A DNA stretch of 64,000 nt from Escherichia fergusonii ATCC 35469 (GCF_000026225.1 NC_011740.1:4030001-4094000), one strand, 5' to 3'; numbered from the stretch's first letter, positions 47,773-57,326 are shown. Translations and numbers: made by a program. The notes: a model not told the origin generated them from the sequence alone.

Positions 47773-49101
47773 ATGGAAAACGCTAAAATGAACTCGCTCA
47801 TCGCCCAGTATCCGTTGGTAAAGGATCTGGTTGCTCTTAAAGAAACCACCTGGTTCAATCCTGGCACGACCTCATTGGCTGAAGGTTTACCTTATGTTGG
47901 CCTGACCGAACAGGATGTTCAGGACGCCCATGCGCGCTTATCTCGTTTTGCCCCCTATCTGGCAAAAGCATTTCCTGAAACTGCTGCCTCTGGGGGGATT
48001 ATTGAATCAGAACTGGCTGCCATTCCGGCTATGCAAAAACGGCTGGAAAAGGAATATCAGCAACCGATCAGCGGGCAACTGTTACTGAAAAAAGATAGCC
48101 ATTTGCCTATTTCCGGCTCCATAAAAGCACGCGGCGGGATTTATGAAGTCCTGGCACATGCAGAAAAACTGGCTCTGGAAGCAGGATTGCTGACGCTTGA
48201 AGATGACTACAGCAAACTGCTTTCTCCGGAGTTTAAACAGTTCTTTAGCCAATACAGCATTGCTGTGGGCTCAACCGGAAATCTGGGGTTATCAATCGGT
48301 ATTATGAGCGCCCGCATTGGCTTTAAGGTGACAGTGCATATGTCTGCTGATGCCCGGGCATGGAAAAAAGCGAAACTGCGCAGCCATGGCGTTACGGTCG
48401 TGGAATATGAGCAAGATTATGGTGTTGCTGTCGAGGAAGGACGTAAAGCAGCGCAGTCTGACCCGAACTGTTTCTTTATTGATGACGAGAATTCCCGCAC
48501 GTTGTTCCTTGGGTATTCCGTCGCAGGCCAGCGTCTAAAAGCGCAATTTGCTCAGCAAGGTCGTATCGTCGATGCTGATAACCCTCTGTTTGTCTATCTG
48601 CCGTGTGGTGTTGGCGGTGGTCCTGGTGGCGTCGCATTCGGTCTTAAACTGGCGTTTGGCGATCATGTTCACTGCTTTTTTGCCGAACCAACGCACTCCC
48701 CTTGTATGCTGTTAGGCGTCCATACTGGATTACACGATCAGATTTCTGTTCAGGATATTGGTATCGACAACCTTACCGCCGCGGATGGCCTTGCAGTTGG
48801 TCGCGCATCAGGCTTTGTCGGGCGGGCAATGGAGCGTCTGCTGGATGGCTTCTATACCCTTAGCGATCAAACCATGTATGACATGCTTGGCTGGCTGGCG
48901 CAGGAAGAAGGGATTCGTCTTGAACCTTCAGCACTGGCGGGTATGGCCGGGCCTCAGCGCGTGTGCGCATCAGTAAGTTACCAACAGATACACGGTTTCA
49001 GCGCCGAACAACTGCGTAATGCCACTCATCTGGTGTGGGCGACGGGAGGTGGAATGGTGCCGGAAGAAGAGATGAATCAATATCTGGCTAAAGGCCGTTA
49101 A
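47773..49101 (+). CDS. dsdA: D-serine ammonia-lyase
   Basis: PLP enzyme of 442 residues turning D-serine into pyruvate and ammonia, giving detoxification and growth on D-serine, abundant in urine. The PLP lysine lies in SGSIKARGG and the phosphate-binding glycine loop in CGVGGGPGGVAFG. Full length, so the strain should be D-serine-positive. Confidence 0.97.
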   Translation: MENAKMNSLIAQYPLVKDLVALKETTWFNPGTTSLAEGLPYVGLTEQDVQDAHARLSRFAPYLAKAFPETAASGGIIESELAAIPAMQKRLEKEYQQPISGQLLLKKDSHLPISGSIKARGGIYEVLAHAEKLALEAGLLTLEDDYSKLLSPEFKQFFSQYSIAVGSTGNLGLSIGIMSARIGFKVTVHMSADARAWKKAKLRSHGVTVVEYEQDYGVAVEEGRKAAQSDPNCFFIDDENSRTLFLGYSVAGQRLKAQFAQQGRIVDADNPLFVYLPCGVGGGPGGVAFGLKLAFGDHVHCFFAEPTHSPCMLLGVHTGLHDQISVQDIGIDNLTAADGLAVGRASGFVGRAMERLLDGFYTLSDQTMYDMLGWLAQEEGIRLEPSALAGMAGPQRVCASVSYQQIHGFSAEQLRNATHLVWATGGGMVPEEEMNQYLAKGR

Positions 49102-49108
49102 TAACGTT

Positions 49109-49618
49109 TCAACGCAGCATCGCCATCAGTTCCAATGGGGAGCGGTGCTGCTTGATTAGGTCCCGCAGTACTCGCATATAAGGTGAGCTATGTTCAAAAA
49201 AGGCTTTATAACCTTCGCATAGTGCGCTTTTTTCACAAACGTTCGTTACAGGGCAATTATCTTCGCATAAACGGAATACATCACAAGCCTGACAGGAAGC
49301 ATTAAGTCTGGAGGATTTTTGCTTTTCGGTATCACTTTTACGCTGACACCAGCGCTTAAGCGTTGTATCAAAAAGCTGAATAGAAATTCGGTGGATATCT
49401 TCCCGTACCCAGATATTAAACACGCTAATTAAAAAACTTCCCCAAAGCTGAGGCGTGACAGAATTTTCGGTCATATTGCCGTTTTCGTCATAAGCCACAA
49501 ACGGGATCAATTGAATGTTTTGGGTTTCAAGTTGCTTAATCTGCTGGTAAAAGGCGGTTGGTTGGCAGGCATGTTCTCGCTCTACAACCAGTGGATGCCA
49601 CTGTTTTTGGTTTTCCAT
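49109..49618 (-). CDS. yidF: YidF, cysteine-rich remnant of a sulfatase-maturase-like protein
   Basis: 169 residues. The C-terminal half carries CQACDVFRLCEDNCP..CEKSALC..YKAFF, which resembles the SPASM iron-sulphur region of anaerobic sulfatase maturases. The radical-SAM CxxxCxxC barrel is missing, so it cannot be a complete maturase. In K-12 it lies near the sulfatase gene yidJ, which is absent here. Convergent with dsdA, 7 bp apart. Confidence 0.85.
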   Translation of the reverse strand: MENQKQWHPLVVEREHACQPTAFYQQIKQLETQNIQLIPFVAYDENGNMTENSVTPQLWGSFLISVFNIWVREDIHRISIQLFDTTLKRWCQRKSDTEKQKSSRLNASCQACDVFRLCEDNCPVTNVCEKSALCEGYKAFFEHSSPYMRVLRDLIKQHRSPLELMAMLR

Positions 49619-49630
49619 TTTGACGTCCTG

Positions 49631-49993
49631 TCATGTGAGTTTTTCGATAAATACCACAAGTTGACGAATATGTATTACAGAAAACAGTATTGCGAGTGAT
49701 AACACCGCGAGGGAGATCAAAAATTTGTCACGTACCGCGCGATTTTGAGAAAAATCGTAATGCGCTACATCCATCAAATTCCGTTTGCGGGTGTAACGCC
49801 AAAGAATGAGCGCCACAATAGCCAGCACGACCATTGAAATCCAGAATAACGTTCCGGCCTGATGCCAGTTATTCTTTAACGCCAGCACCATTAACGCACA
49901 GTAACCCAGCAAAGTACGAAACCATGCCAGTGATGTACGTTCAGGCTGCAAGCCAGGATCGGCAATACGACGAGCTTTACGACTATCCGGCAT
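49631..49993 (-). CDS. yidG: DUF202 membrane protein YidG
   Basis: 120-residue inner-membrane protein with about three segments and the DUF202 start QPERTSLAWFRTLLGY. Function unknown. The start MPDSRKARR overlaps the end of yidH by 11 bases; the pair look like coupled paralogues. Twelve bases before yidF. Confidence 0.9.
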   Translation of the reverse strand: MPDSRKARRIADPGLQPERTSLAWFRTLLGYCALMVLALKNNWHQAGTLFWISMVVLAIVALILWRYTRKRNLMDVAHYDFSQNRAVRDKFLISLAVLSLAILFSVIHIRQLVVFIEKLT

Positions 49994-50330
49994 ACAAAAC
50001 CAATCCAATAACAACAACTGCGACTACCAGCAAAATCAGGCTAATTACCAGTAAGCCGCGGGTATAGGGTAAATCTTCTTTCAGTCGCATCGCCTTTTCG
50101 TTGTTCAACCAGCGTAGATAGCCATAAATCGCCAGTACACCAGAAAAGAGACACAGTAGCAGGGCCAGCACTTCCCGAATGAGTGGTGTTGCAAAATCAG
50201 GCGCCAGTTGATCAAGCCCTACACCTGCCGCCAGAAAGCCCAGTGCAGTGCGGATCCATGCGAGAAATGTACGTTCATTTGCCAGTGAGAAACGGTAATC
50301 CGGCGCTTCTCCGAGGCGGGAAATTTTCAT
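49983..50330 (-). CDS. yidH: DUF202 membrane protein YidH
   Basis: 115-residue inner-membrane protein, about three segments, DUF202 motif ANERTFLAWIRTALGFLAAGV. Paralogue of YidG. AGGAG lies before the ATG. First gene of yidHGF on this strand. Confidence 0.9.
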   Translation of the reverse strand: MKISRLGEAPDYRFSLANERTFLAWIRTALGFLAAGVGLDQLAPDFATPLIREVLALLLCLFSGVLAIYGYLRWLNNEKAMRLKEDLPYTRGLLVISLILLVVAVVVIGLVLYAG

Positions 50331-50649
50331 TTTTTCTCCTGTGAAAAATGCCCCGCTGAAAATTTAAGCGAGAATTACAATAATGCCTCAGAATTTTTGT
50401 TTTTTCTTCTCCGCTTTCATGTCCTGTATCGCTAACCTGGGTCATAGTCGCATACCGCTGGGGAAGAGTGATTATCAATCAGGTTATGTCACTCTGGGGC
50501 ATCATTGTGGCGGTGATACCGTTCACCGCGAGTAATTATCACTATTCGGATTTATCGATCAGATCATTCAGGGTGTGGGAGTAAGAGGGATATGCTTCGG
50601 CTGTTTTTACATATACTGACCGGCAGCCAAAGGATGCCGGTCATTCCGC
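50331..50649. other. Intergenic stretch yidH-glvG, yidIJKL absent
   Basis: 319 bp with no convincing gene. K-12 has yidI, yidJ, yidK and yidL here. A hairpin GACCGGCA..TGCCGGTC at 50618-50641 lies close to the stop of the 6-phospho-alpha-glucosidase gene and may end that operon, although no T-run follows it. Confidence 0.6.
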
Positions 50650-51972
50650 TTAATGCAGTTCTGGCCAGTACTCTTTGTTCGCTTCAATTAAATCATCAAG
50701 AATCGCTTTGGCAACGGAAGCACTTGGAACCGTTTTTGACAATGTGATCGCTTGCCACAGACGCTGGTATGAGTGCTGCTCCCAGGCATCCACCACCAGT
50801 TTTTCTACTGCTACCTGCTGACTCATCAGCCCCTTCTGGAACTGCGGAATGTCACCCACAGTTAGCGGTTCTGGTCCGTTATGTCCTACCAGACAAGGAA
50901 TTTCCACCATCGCTTCATCATCAAAGTTATGGATCGCGCCGTTGTTAGGCACAATCAATAACATCCGTTCCTGGGTGTTAAATGCGATGGCTGTTGCCAG
51001 ATCGACGATATACGAAGCATGCTCATCGATTTCCAGCTCACCGGCAGAAGAGTTACCCGCCGCAGTAATAGCACGGCAAGAGTTAAACACTTGTTTTTCA
51101 CGGTGATCCATTACCTCATTGGCCCGGGTATAGTCAGGATTGGCGTGTTTAACGACATAGTCAGGAAACAGATAGTATTTCAGGTAGGTGTTCGGCATGG
51201 TGTCAGGATCAAGAGCCTGCACATCTTTCGCTTTGGCAAAAGTATCGTTCCAGCTAGCTTCGGTATGATTATCTGCAGAAGGTGGAACATAACCATATTT
51301 CGCTACATATTCGCGTAATTTCGGCATCAAATCATTGCCCTGAAGATCTTCAATAGAAGTCCACCAACCAAAATGATTCAAACCGTAATAACGCACGCGC
51401 ATCTGTTTGCGATCTTCCAGCCCAACAATTTTCGCCATCCGCCCCTCAATGCCAATGGGCATGTCGCAAATATTGAGGATTTTCGCCTGCGGACGCAGTC
51501 GACGTGTAGCTTCTGCAACAATAGCTGCCGGGTTCGAGTAGTTGAGCATCCATGCTTCTGGAGAGTATTTCTCCATATAATCGACTAATTCCAGCACTCC
51601 ACCAATTGAACGCATACCATATGCAATCCCACCTGGCCCACAAGTTTCCTGCCCCAGTACACCGTGGCGCAACGGAATCTTTTCGTCTTTCTCGCGCATC
51701 GGATATTTGCCCACGCGAATATGCGCCATGACAAAATCAACATCACTAAACGCGGTTTGTGGATCAGTGGAATAACTAAATTCGATCTCTGGTGCTTGTT
51801 CCTTAAGAATAATTTTGCACGCCTCAGCAATTACCTGCTGACGCTCGGCATCATTATCATAGAATTTCAGTGCACGAAGCGGAAAGCGTTGCCGGTTTGC
51901 TAATAACATCAATACAATCCCCGGCGTAAATGTACTACCACCGCCCGCGATAACCACTGAGAACTTTTTCAT
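50650..51972 (-). CDS. glvG: 6-phospho-alpha-glucosidase (GH4), intact
   Basis: NAD- and Mn-dependent hydrolase of 440 residues. The nucleotide-binding start VVIAGGGSTFTPGIV and the CDMP motif (169-172), which marks phospho-alpha-glucosidases within GH4, are present, with NYSNPAAIVAEA upstream of it. In K-12 glvG is a truncated remnant; this copy has the full length of GlvA/AglB-type enzymes. It follows the transporter gene by zero to one base, so the two are an operon. Confidence 0.93.
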   Translation of the reverse strand: MKKFSVVIAGGGSTFTPGIVLMLLANRQRFPLRALKFYDNDAERQQVIAEACKIILKEQAPEIEFSYSTDPQTAFSDVDFVMAHIRVGKYPMREKDEKIPLRHGVLGQETCGPGGIAYGMRSIGGVLELVDYMEKYSPEAWMLNYSNPAAIVAEATRRLRPQAKILNICDMPIGIEGRMAKIVGLEDRKQMRVRYYGLNHFGWWTSIEDLQGNDLMPKLREYVAKYGYVPPSADNHTEASWNDTFAKAKDVQALDPDTMPNTYLKYYLFPDYVVKHANPDYTRANEVMDHREKQVFNSCRAITAAGNSSAGELEIDEHASYIVDLATAIAFNTQERMLLIVPNNGAIHNFDDEAMVEIPCLVGHNGPEPLTVGDIPQFQKGLMSQQVAVEKLVVDAWEQHSYQRLWQAITLSKTVPSASVAKAILDDLIEANKEYWPELH

Positions 51973-53582
51973 TATACAGCCCCTACTGTTGTTGGTGATT
52001 CACTTTGCATCAATGATTCAAGCTGATCGCGTACCTGTGGGACATTCAGACCAATAATGACCTGAATCGCATTTCCACTGCGATAAACGCCATGTGCGCC
52101 TGATGCTTTAAATACATCGTCACTTAATGTTTGCGTCATATCGTGGAGTGCAATACGTAAACGCGTCGCGCAATTATTAATACTTTCGATATTCGCTACG
52201 CCGCCTAATGCTTTGAGAATTTCTGCGGCCTGTGAAAGTTTACTTTCTGAAGCTGCAACTGTTGTTTGTCCGCGTGCCGCCTTATAATCTGCCTTGCTAT
52301 ACAGTTTCACTTCGCTATTTTCACGTCCTGGCGTCAAAAGATTAAAATGTAAAATAAGGGCACGGAAAACCACAAAATAGAGCAGCGTAAATACCAACCC
52401 AATACCTATTTGGGTAAACATCATTCCGGCATGATTGCTGAACATCGGTATCCAGTTTTGCGGTAATACCTGATCAAGTAATCCTCCTCCCATATTTCCA
52501 ACCACACCACAGAGATACATCACAGTAGCCATAGTGGCAGCCATCAATGCATGAACAGCAAAAAGCAATGGAGAAATAAATAAGAAAGTAAATTCCAGCG
52601 GTTCAGTAATCCCTACTAACATAGCTGTTAATGTTGCCGGAACTAATAGCCCGGCGACTTTGGCTTTATTTTCTGGTGATGCCGTTACATACATTGCCAG
52701 TGCAATACCAACAGAGCCAAATATTTTTGAGTTTCCGTGCAGGGCAAAGCCGCCTTCCGGGAACAGAGATTTGAGCGGTGCAGTACTTTGACTAAATTCC
52801 ATCATATGCTGCGCCCAATAAACCTGGATTCCCCCCTCAACTGCTGCCGGGCCAAAAATAAAAGGACCATAAATAAAGTGATGCAAGCCGGTAGGAATAA
52901 GAATGCGTTCAAGAAAGGTATAGACCCAAACACCAAGAGCACCTGCAGAACGTAAAAATGCCTGCATGGATTCAATGCCCATCTGTACTTTTGGCCATCC
53001 CCACAGCGTTAACCAGGCACAGGGAATCATAACAAAGAAGGCAACCATCACTACGAAAGATGTGCCCTGAAAGATACCCAGACATACCGGTAAGGGCTTT
53101 TCATATAAATGGTTATGAATACTGGTAACGATGCCAGAAATTATAATGGCACCAATAATACTGGTATCGAGAGTTTTAATACCCGCAATCAAAGTCAAAC
53201 CACTACCAGGGGTTGGATCAATAGAAAAATCCACTCCATATGTACTTCCCCATAACGTACCCATGGCATTAATAAAATAGTTCCATGTCAGGAAACTGAT
53301 TAATACCGCAAGGCAGGCACGTCCAGGAGCTTGTTTTGCCAGACCAATTGGCAGGCCGATAGCAAACAAGAGTGCCATATTACGAAATACCGTCCAGCCA
53401 CCATCTTCAATTATATGAATTATCTGAGCAAACAGAGAGTTAGGGTCAGTGAGTGCGGCACCTACAAACAAGGGATTTTGTAGCAAAATCGTGATGCCAA
53501 CGACGATCCCTGCAAAAGGGAATAGTAATACTGGGGTGAACATCGCACCGCCAAAGCGTTGTATTTGACTGAGCATTTCCAC
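51972..53582 (-). CDS. glvC: Alpha-glucoside PTS IICB protein, intact fusion
   Basis: 536-residue PTS permease: IIC membrane domain of the glucose superfamily (about residues 1-420; GITEPLEFTFLF near 320) and a C-terminal IIB domain with the phospho-Cys in NNCATRLRI. K-12 carries this as separate glvC and glvB genes; here one frame encodes both. Phosphate must come from a IIA elsewhere, as no IIA is adjacent (Crr is the usual donor). Start MEMLSQIQRFGG behind GGAAG. Confidence 0.93.
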   Translation of the reverse strand: MEMLSQIQRFGGAMFTPVLLFPFAGIVVGITILLQNPLFVGAALTDPNSLFAQIIHIIEDGGWTVFRNMALLFAIGLPIGLAKQAPGRACLAVLISFLTWNYFINAMGTLWGSTYGVDFSIDPTPGSGLTLIAGIKTLDTSIIGAIIISGIVTSIHNHLYEKPLPVCLGIFQGTSFVVMVAFFVMIPCAWLTLWGWPKVQMGIESMQAFLRSAGALGVWVYTFLERILIPTGLHHFIYGPFIFGPAAVEGGIQVYWAQHMMEFSQSTAPLKSLFPEGGFALHGNSKIFGSVGIALAMYVTASPENKAKVAGLLVPATLTAMLVGITEPLEFTFLFISPLLFAVHALMAATMATVMYLCGVVGNMGGGLLDQVLPQNWIPMFSNHAGMMFTQIGIGLVFTLLYFVVFRALILHFNLLTPGRENSEVKLYSKADYKAARGQTTVAASESKLSQAAEILKALGGVANIESINNCATRLRIALHDMTQTLSDDVFKASGAHGVYRSGNAIQVIIGLNVPQVRDQLESLMQSESPTTVGAV

Positions 53583-53876
53583 TTCCTTAATTTGACGACT
53601 ATTTTAAAATTCAGCACTATTTAAGCTGCTGATATCAAACTAAAGAGAGAATAAGAAGGAGAGGAAAGAACATATTGTTCAACAGACTCAAATCGTGATC
53701 ACATTCATGGTTTAAATTCGGTCATTGTTGTCTGTTTTTTGGGTGTTTCGCAGATCTGTATAATAAGATTTTTCTACGTATTAAATAACATCATGAGCAA
53801 CTCTTTGTTTTAACAAAAAACAATTTAAAAATATAATAACATCCAAGAATAATTTTCTTAAAAAAGAGATCTACTC
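53583..53876. other. Divergent control region of the glv operon and yidP
   Basis: 294 bp, very AT-rich, between the divergent glv operon and its likely regulator. A GTGATCACA palindrome at about 53695-53703 lies in it, too compact for a standard CRP site. No gene seen. Confidence 0.5.
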
Positions 53877-54593
53877 ATGATCTATAAAACAATAGCTGAA
53901 CATCTCAGGCAGCGAGTTAACAGGTCTGATTATGCAATTAATACTCCCTTACCAGGGGAAAAAAAGTTAGCGCAAGAGTATAAGGTCTCGCGTATGACGA
54001 TCCGCAAGGCGATTGATATTTTGGTGGATTTGGGCCTGGTGGTACGTCGGCATGGCAGCGGCACATTCATTGTGGCGAAAGATATTCACCATGAATGCGA
54101 GCAATTATCAGGATTAGTGGAAATCTTGAAACGTCAGGGAAAGAATGTAGTCAGTAACGTACTCACTTTTGAAGTGATGCCTGCCCCACCTTCAATTGCC
54201 AGCCAGTTACGCCTGCAAATAAATGAACGTATCTACTATTCTCGTCGTGTACGCTTCGTTGATAACAAATTACTGATGCTGGAAGACAGTTACATGCCAG
54301 TAAAACTGTTTCCAAAACTTTCGTTAGCCCATCTGGAAGGTTCAAAATTCGACTATATCGAAAAGGAATGTGGGATCCTGATTGGTGGTAATTATGAAAG
54401 CCTGGCCCCCGTGCTCGCTGATAAGCAGTTGGCATTGCTGATGAACGTTCCGCCACAAACGCCGTTATTGCGAATCACTTCATTGTGTTACAGCAATAGT
54501 GGCGAGTACCTGAACTATTCGGTGATGTATCGAAACGCCAGTGAATATCAGGTGGATTACCATATTCGGCGCATCCACCCGATGACGATTTAA
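53877..54593 (+). CDS. yidP: GntR-family (HutC/UTRA) regulator YidP
   Basis: 238 residues: N-terminal winged helix (KKLAQEYKVSRMTIRKAIDILVDLGLVVRRHGSGTF) and a C-terminal UTRA ligand domain. Divergent from the alpha-glucoside operon, which it most likely controls in response to a phosphorylated sugar; this is inferred from position. AAGAGAT lies before the ATG. Its stop overlaps the yidE stop region by four bases. Confidence 0.93.
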   Translation: MIYKTIAEHLRQRVNRSDYAINTPLPGEKKLAQEYKVSRMTIRKAIDILVDLGLVVRRHGSGTFIVAKDIHHECEQLSGLVEILKRQGKNVVSNVLTFEVMPAPPSIASQLRLQINERIYYSRRVRFVDNKLLMLEDSYMPVKLFPKLSLAHLEGSKFDYIEKECGILIGGNYESLAPVLADKQLALLMNVPPQTPLLRITSLCYSNSGEYLNYSVMYRNASEYQVDYHIRRIHPMTI

Positions 54594-56251
54594 CTCATTC
54601 CCCAGAACAAAACAGCCAGCAGCTGTGGCGTGATAATTCGCAAGAACATCACCAACGGATAAACGGTAGCATAGGAGAGCGCCGCCGCACCGCTGGTTGC
54701 ATGTAAGTTATTGGCAAATGCCAGTGCCGGTGGATCGGTCATCGACCCGGCCAGCATCCCACAAAGAGTCAAATAATTCATTTTGGCGAAAACGCGTGCC
54801 AGTACACCCGCCGTAATCAGAGGAATCGCGGTGATAAAAATACCGTACCCAACCCAGCTCAACCCATCGCCTTGAGTCAATGTTTCAATAAAATCGCCCC
54901 CGGATTTCAAGCCGACGACCGCAAGAAAGAGCACAATACCCAGTTCGCGGAGTGCCAGGTTAGCGCTCGGCGGCATAAACCAGTACAGTTTGCCGATGCT
55001 GCCGATACGCCCCAAAATCAGTGCCATGATCAAAGGGCCACCCGCCAGCCCCAGCTTTAACGCCACCGGAAAGCCCGGTACGAACAACGGGATTGATCCC
55101 AGTAAGACTCCAAGCCCGATACCAATAAAAACAGGCAGCATTTGTACTTGTTGCAGTTTTTGTTGAGCATTGCCAAGTACATCCGCCACTGCGTCGATGG
55201 CAGAAGGACGGCCCACCAGATTGAGAATATCGCCAAACTGTAAACTTGCCCCGCTGCTGGCAACCAGCTCGACACCCGCCCGGTTAAGTCGAGAGATCAC
55301 TACGTCGTAGCGCTCTTTAAAATGCAAATCGCGAATACGCTTGCCCAGTACTTTCTCGTTTGTTACTACAACCCGTTCAACACGCAGATCGGTGCCACGC
55401 GTAGACAATGACGTATCGACTTCCTGGCCTATGACCAGTTGTGCATTGTGTAGATCTTCTGGTTGTCCAACCAGATGCAGTAAATCACCCTGCTGAATTA
55501 TGGTGATCGGTGAGGGTACCATCAGTAATTCGTCACGTTTCAGGCGTGAGCAGATAATTTTGTCGCTATTAAGAATGGGAACATCCTGAATCGCCAGATT
55601 ATTGAGATTCGGGTTTTCGACACGAATATTGATAGTACTAATAAGTGAATGACCGTTCGCCATCGACTGTTCATGCAGCTCTGCTTCTTTATCGACATTG
55701 ATACGAAAAAACAGGCGAATAAGCCACATAGTCAGCAAAATACCGCAAATACCAAAAGGATACGCCATTGCATAGCTCATCCCCATTTGGTCTACCAGAT
55801 CGAACGGCATTCCTAAATCACGCAGAATTTGCTGCCCTGCCCCCAGTGCTGGCGTGTTGGTGACTGCTCCCGAAAAAATCCCCAGCACCACCGGCAGTGG
55901 AATATCAAATAATTTGTGTAGTAATGCAGTAACCAGTCCGCCAAGAATAACTATCAGAATGGCAAATAAATTAAGTCGTAAGCCAGAAACGCGTAGCGAG
56001 GCGAAAAAACCAGGCCCCACCTGAATGCCGATTGTATAAACGAAGAGGATCAGGCCAAATTCCTGAATAAAATGCAGCATATCACTGCTTAATGTTATTC
56101 CGGCTTGCTCGACAAAGTGACCAACAATGATGCCGCCAAATAGCACGCCGCCAATACCTAAACCGACACCTCTTACTTTGATATTGCCGATCCACAATCC
56201 GACGACCGCCACCAACGCCAGAACACTGACCGTTAATGCTATGCCACTCAT
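54590..56251 (-). CDS. yidE: AAE-family transporter YidE
   Basis: 553-residue aspartate-alanine-exchanger-family membrane protein: two blocks of about five segments flanking two TrkA-C (RCK_C) domains (about 190-275 and 280-360). Conserved GAVTNTPALGAGQQ in the first block and GSMTDPPALAFANN in the second. The substrate is unknown. I start at MSGIALTVSVLAL, the family length; an ATG two codons earlier and a far upstream ATG also exist. The far one runs into the ibpB terminator and is unlikely. Confidence 0.93.
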   Translation of the reverse strand: MSGIALTVSVLALVAVVGLWIGNIKVRGVGLGIGGVLFGGIIVGHFVEQAGITLSSDMLHFIQEFGLILFVYTIGIQVGPGFFASLRVSGLRLNLFAILIVILGGLVTALLHKLFDIPLPVVLGIFSGAVTNTPALGAGQQILRDLGMPFDLVDQMGMSYAMAYPFGICGILLTMWLIRLFFRINVDKEAELHEQSMANGHSLISTINIRVENPNLNNLAIQDVPILNSDKIICSRLKRDELLMVPSPITIIQQGDLLHLVGQPEDLHNAQLVIGQEVDTSLSTRGTDLRVERVVVTNEKVLGKRIRDLHFKERYDVVISRLNRAGVELVASSGASLQFGDILNLVGRPSAIDAVADVLGNAQQKLQQVQMLPVFIGIGLGVLLGSIPLFVPGFPVALKLGLAGGPLIMALILGRIGSIGKLYWFMPPSANLALRELGIVLFLAVVGLKSGGDFIETLTQGDGLSWVGYGIFITAIPLITAGVLARVFAKMNYLTLCGMLAGSMTDPPALAFANNLHATSGAAALSYATVYPLVMFLRIITPQLLAVLFWGMS

Positions 56252-56336
56252 CTTCATTTCCCTGAGAATAATACACCTGTATTTAAGGATTTTCTCAGAG
56301 TACCAGGCATAAGTATGGGGGGTAAAGCACAAAAAA

Positions 56337-56357
56337 GCCCCGACACGGTGTCGGGGC
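56337..56357 (-). terminator. Terminator of ibpAB
   Basis: GCCCCGACA-CGG-TGTCGGGGC: nine perfect pairs, followed on the minus strand by TTTTTT. It lies 15 bp beyond the ibpB stop. Confidence 0.93.
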
Positions 56358-56372
56358 AAAGAGAATAGCTAA

Positions 56373-56801
56373 TTAGCTATTTAACGCGGGACGTTCGCTG
56401 ATAGCGATACGTTGTGGTGCGATAACTTCAGGCTCGTTGCGAGTTAAATCGATATGCAGTAAGCCATTAACAAAGGTCGCACCGGATACTTCCATGTTGT
56501 CAGCAAGGGTAAAGCTGAGGCTAAAGGGCTGGTTCACAAGCCCCTGATGCAGCCATTTTGTCTCTTTCTCCGGTTGCTGCGGCGTACCTTTCACGGTAAG
56601 GCGTGTATCTTCCAGTTGAATATCCAGATCTTCCTGACGAAAACCTGCCAGCGCGAGGGTAATGCGATAGTGGTTATCGTCACTCTTTTCGATGTTATAT
56701 GGCGGGAATTTCTGGCCTTCACCGGTATTCTGTAACGCATTCGCCAATTTATCGAAACCGATCCATTGACGCAGCAGCGGGGATAAATCGTAATTAGGCA
56801 T
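56373..56801 (-). CDS. ibpB: Small heat-shock protein IbpB
   Basis: 142-residue alpha-crystallin-domain holdase that works with IbpA to keep aggregated proteins ready for ClpB/DnaK. The core HYRITLALAGFRQEDLDIQLE and C-terminal tail are present. I start at MPNYDLSPLLRQW; GGAG lies before it. The start and several inner positions differ from the K-12 IbpB I remember (which begins [13 protein letters not shown]), while IbpA looks identical, so IbpB has diverged more than its partner. Confidence 0.95.
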   Translation of the reverse strand: MPNYDLSPLLRQWIGFDKLANALQNTGEGQKFPPYNIEKSDDNHYRITLALAGFRQEDLDIQLEDTRLTVKGTPQQPEKETKWLHQGLVNQPFSLSFTLADNMEVSGATFVNGLLHIDLTRNEPEVIAPQRIAISERPALNS

Positions 56802-56912
56802 AGTCATTTCTCCTTCTAAGAAGCGAGTAAGTACCTGCAAATCCGAAGATTCGCATATGCTCCCTGACGGCGAGCATGGAGATGTCAGGCCGCGCCAGGC
56901 GGCCTTAGGGAA

Positions 56913-57326
56913 TTAGTTGATTTCGATACGGCGCGGTTTTTTCGCTTCCGGAATCACGCGTTCGAGATCGATATACAGCAGACCATTCACCAGGTTAGCG
57001 CCACGAACATGAATGTTCTCAGCTAACTGGAATTTACGTTCAAAGTTGCGTTCAGCGATGCCCTGGTACAGATAGGTGCGCTCTTTTTGTTCGTCGGCAT
57101 GAGCACCTTTAACCACCAGCAGATTATCCTGGGCGGTAATTTCCAGTTCGCTCTCAGCAAAACCAGCCACTGCGATAGCAATGCGGTAATGGTTTTCGTC
57201 TACCAGTTCAACGTTATACGGAGGGTAGCCGCCATTACTCTGGCTCTGGTTGTTTTCTAAGTGGTTAAACAAACGGTCAAATCCAATAGCAGAACGGTAA
57301 AGCGGGGATAAATCAAAGTTACGCAT
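56913..57326 (-). CDS. ibpA: Small heat-shock protein IbpA
   Basis: 137-residue small heat-shock protein that binds first to unfolding proteins. The alpha-crystallin domain [21 protein letters not shown] and the C-terminal PRRIEIN (with the IEI anchor) are present. First gene of ibpAB, with a sigma-32 promoter and a thermosensing leader. AGGAG lies nine bases before the ATG. Confidence 0.97.

Noticed and set aside
53695..53703. GTGATCACA as a CRP site for the glv operon
   Set aside because: The half-sites overlap; the six-base spacer of a CRP site is missing.
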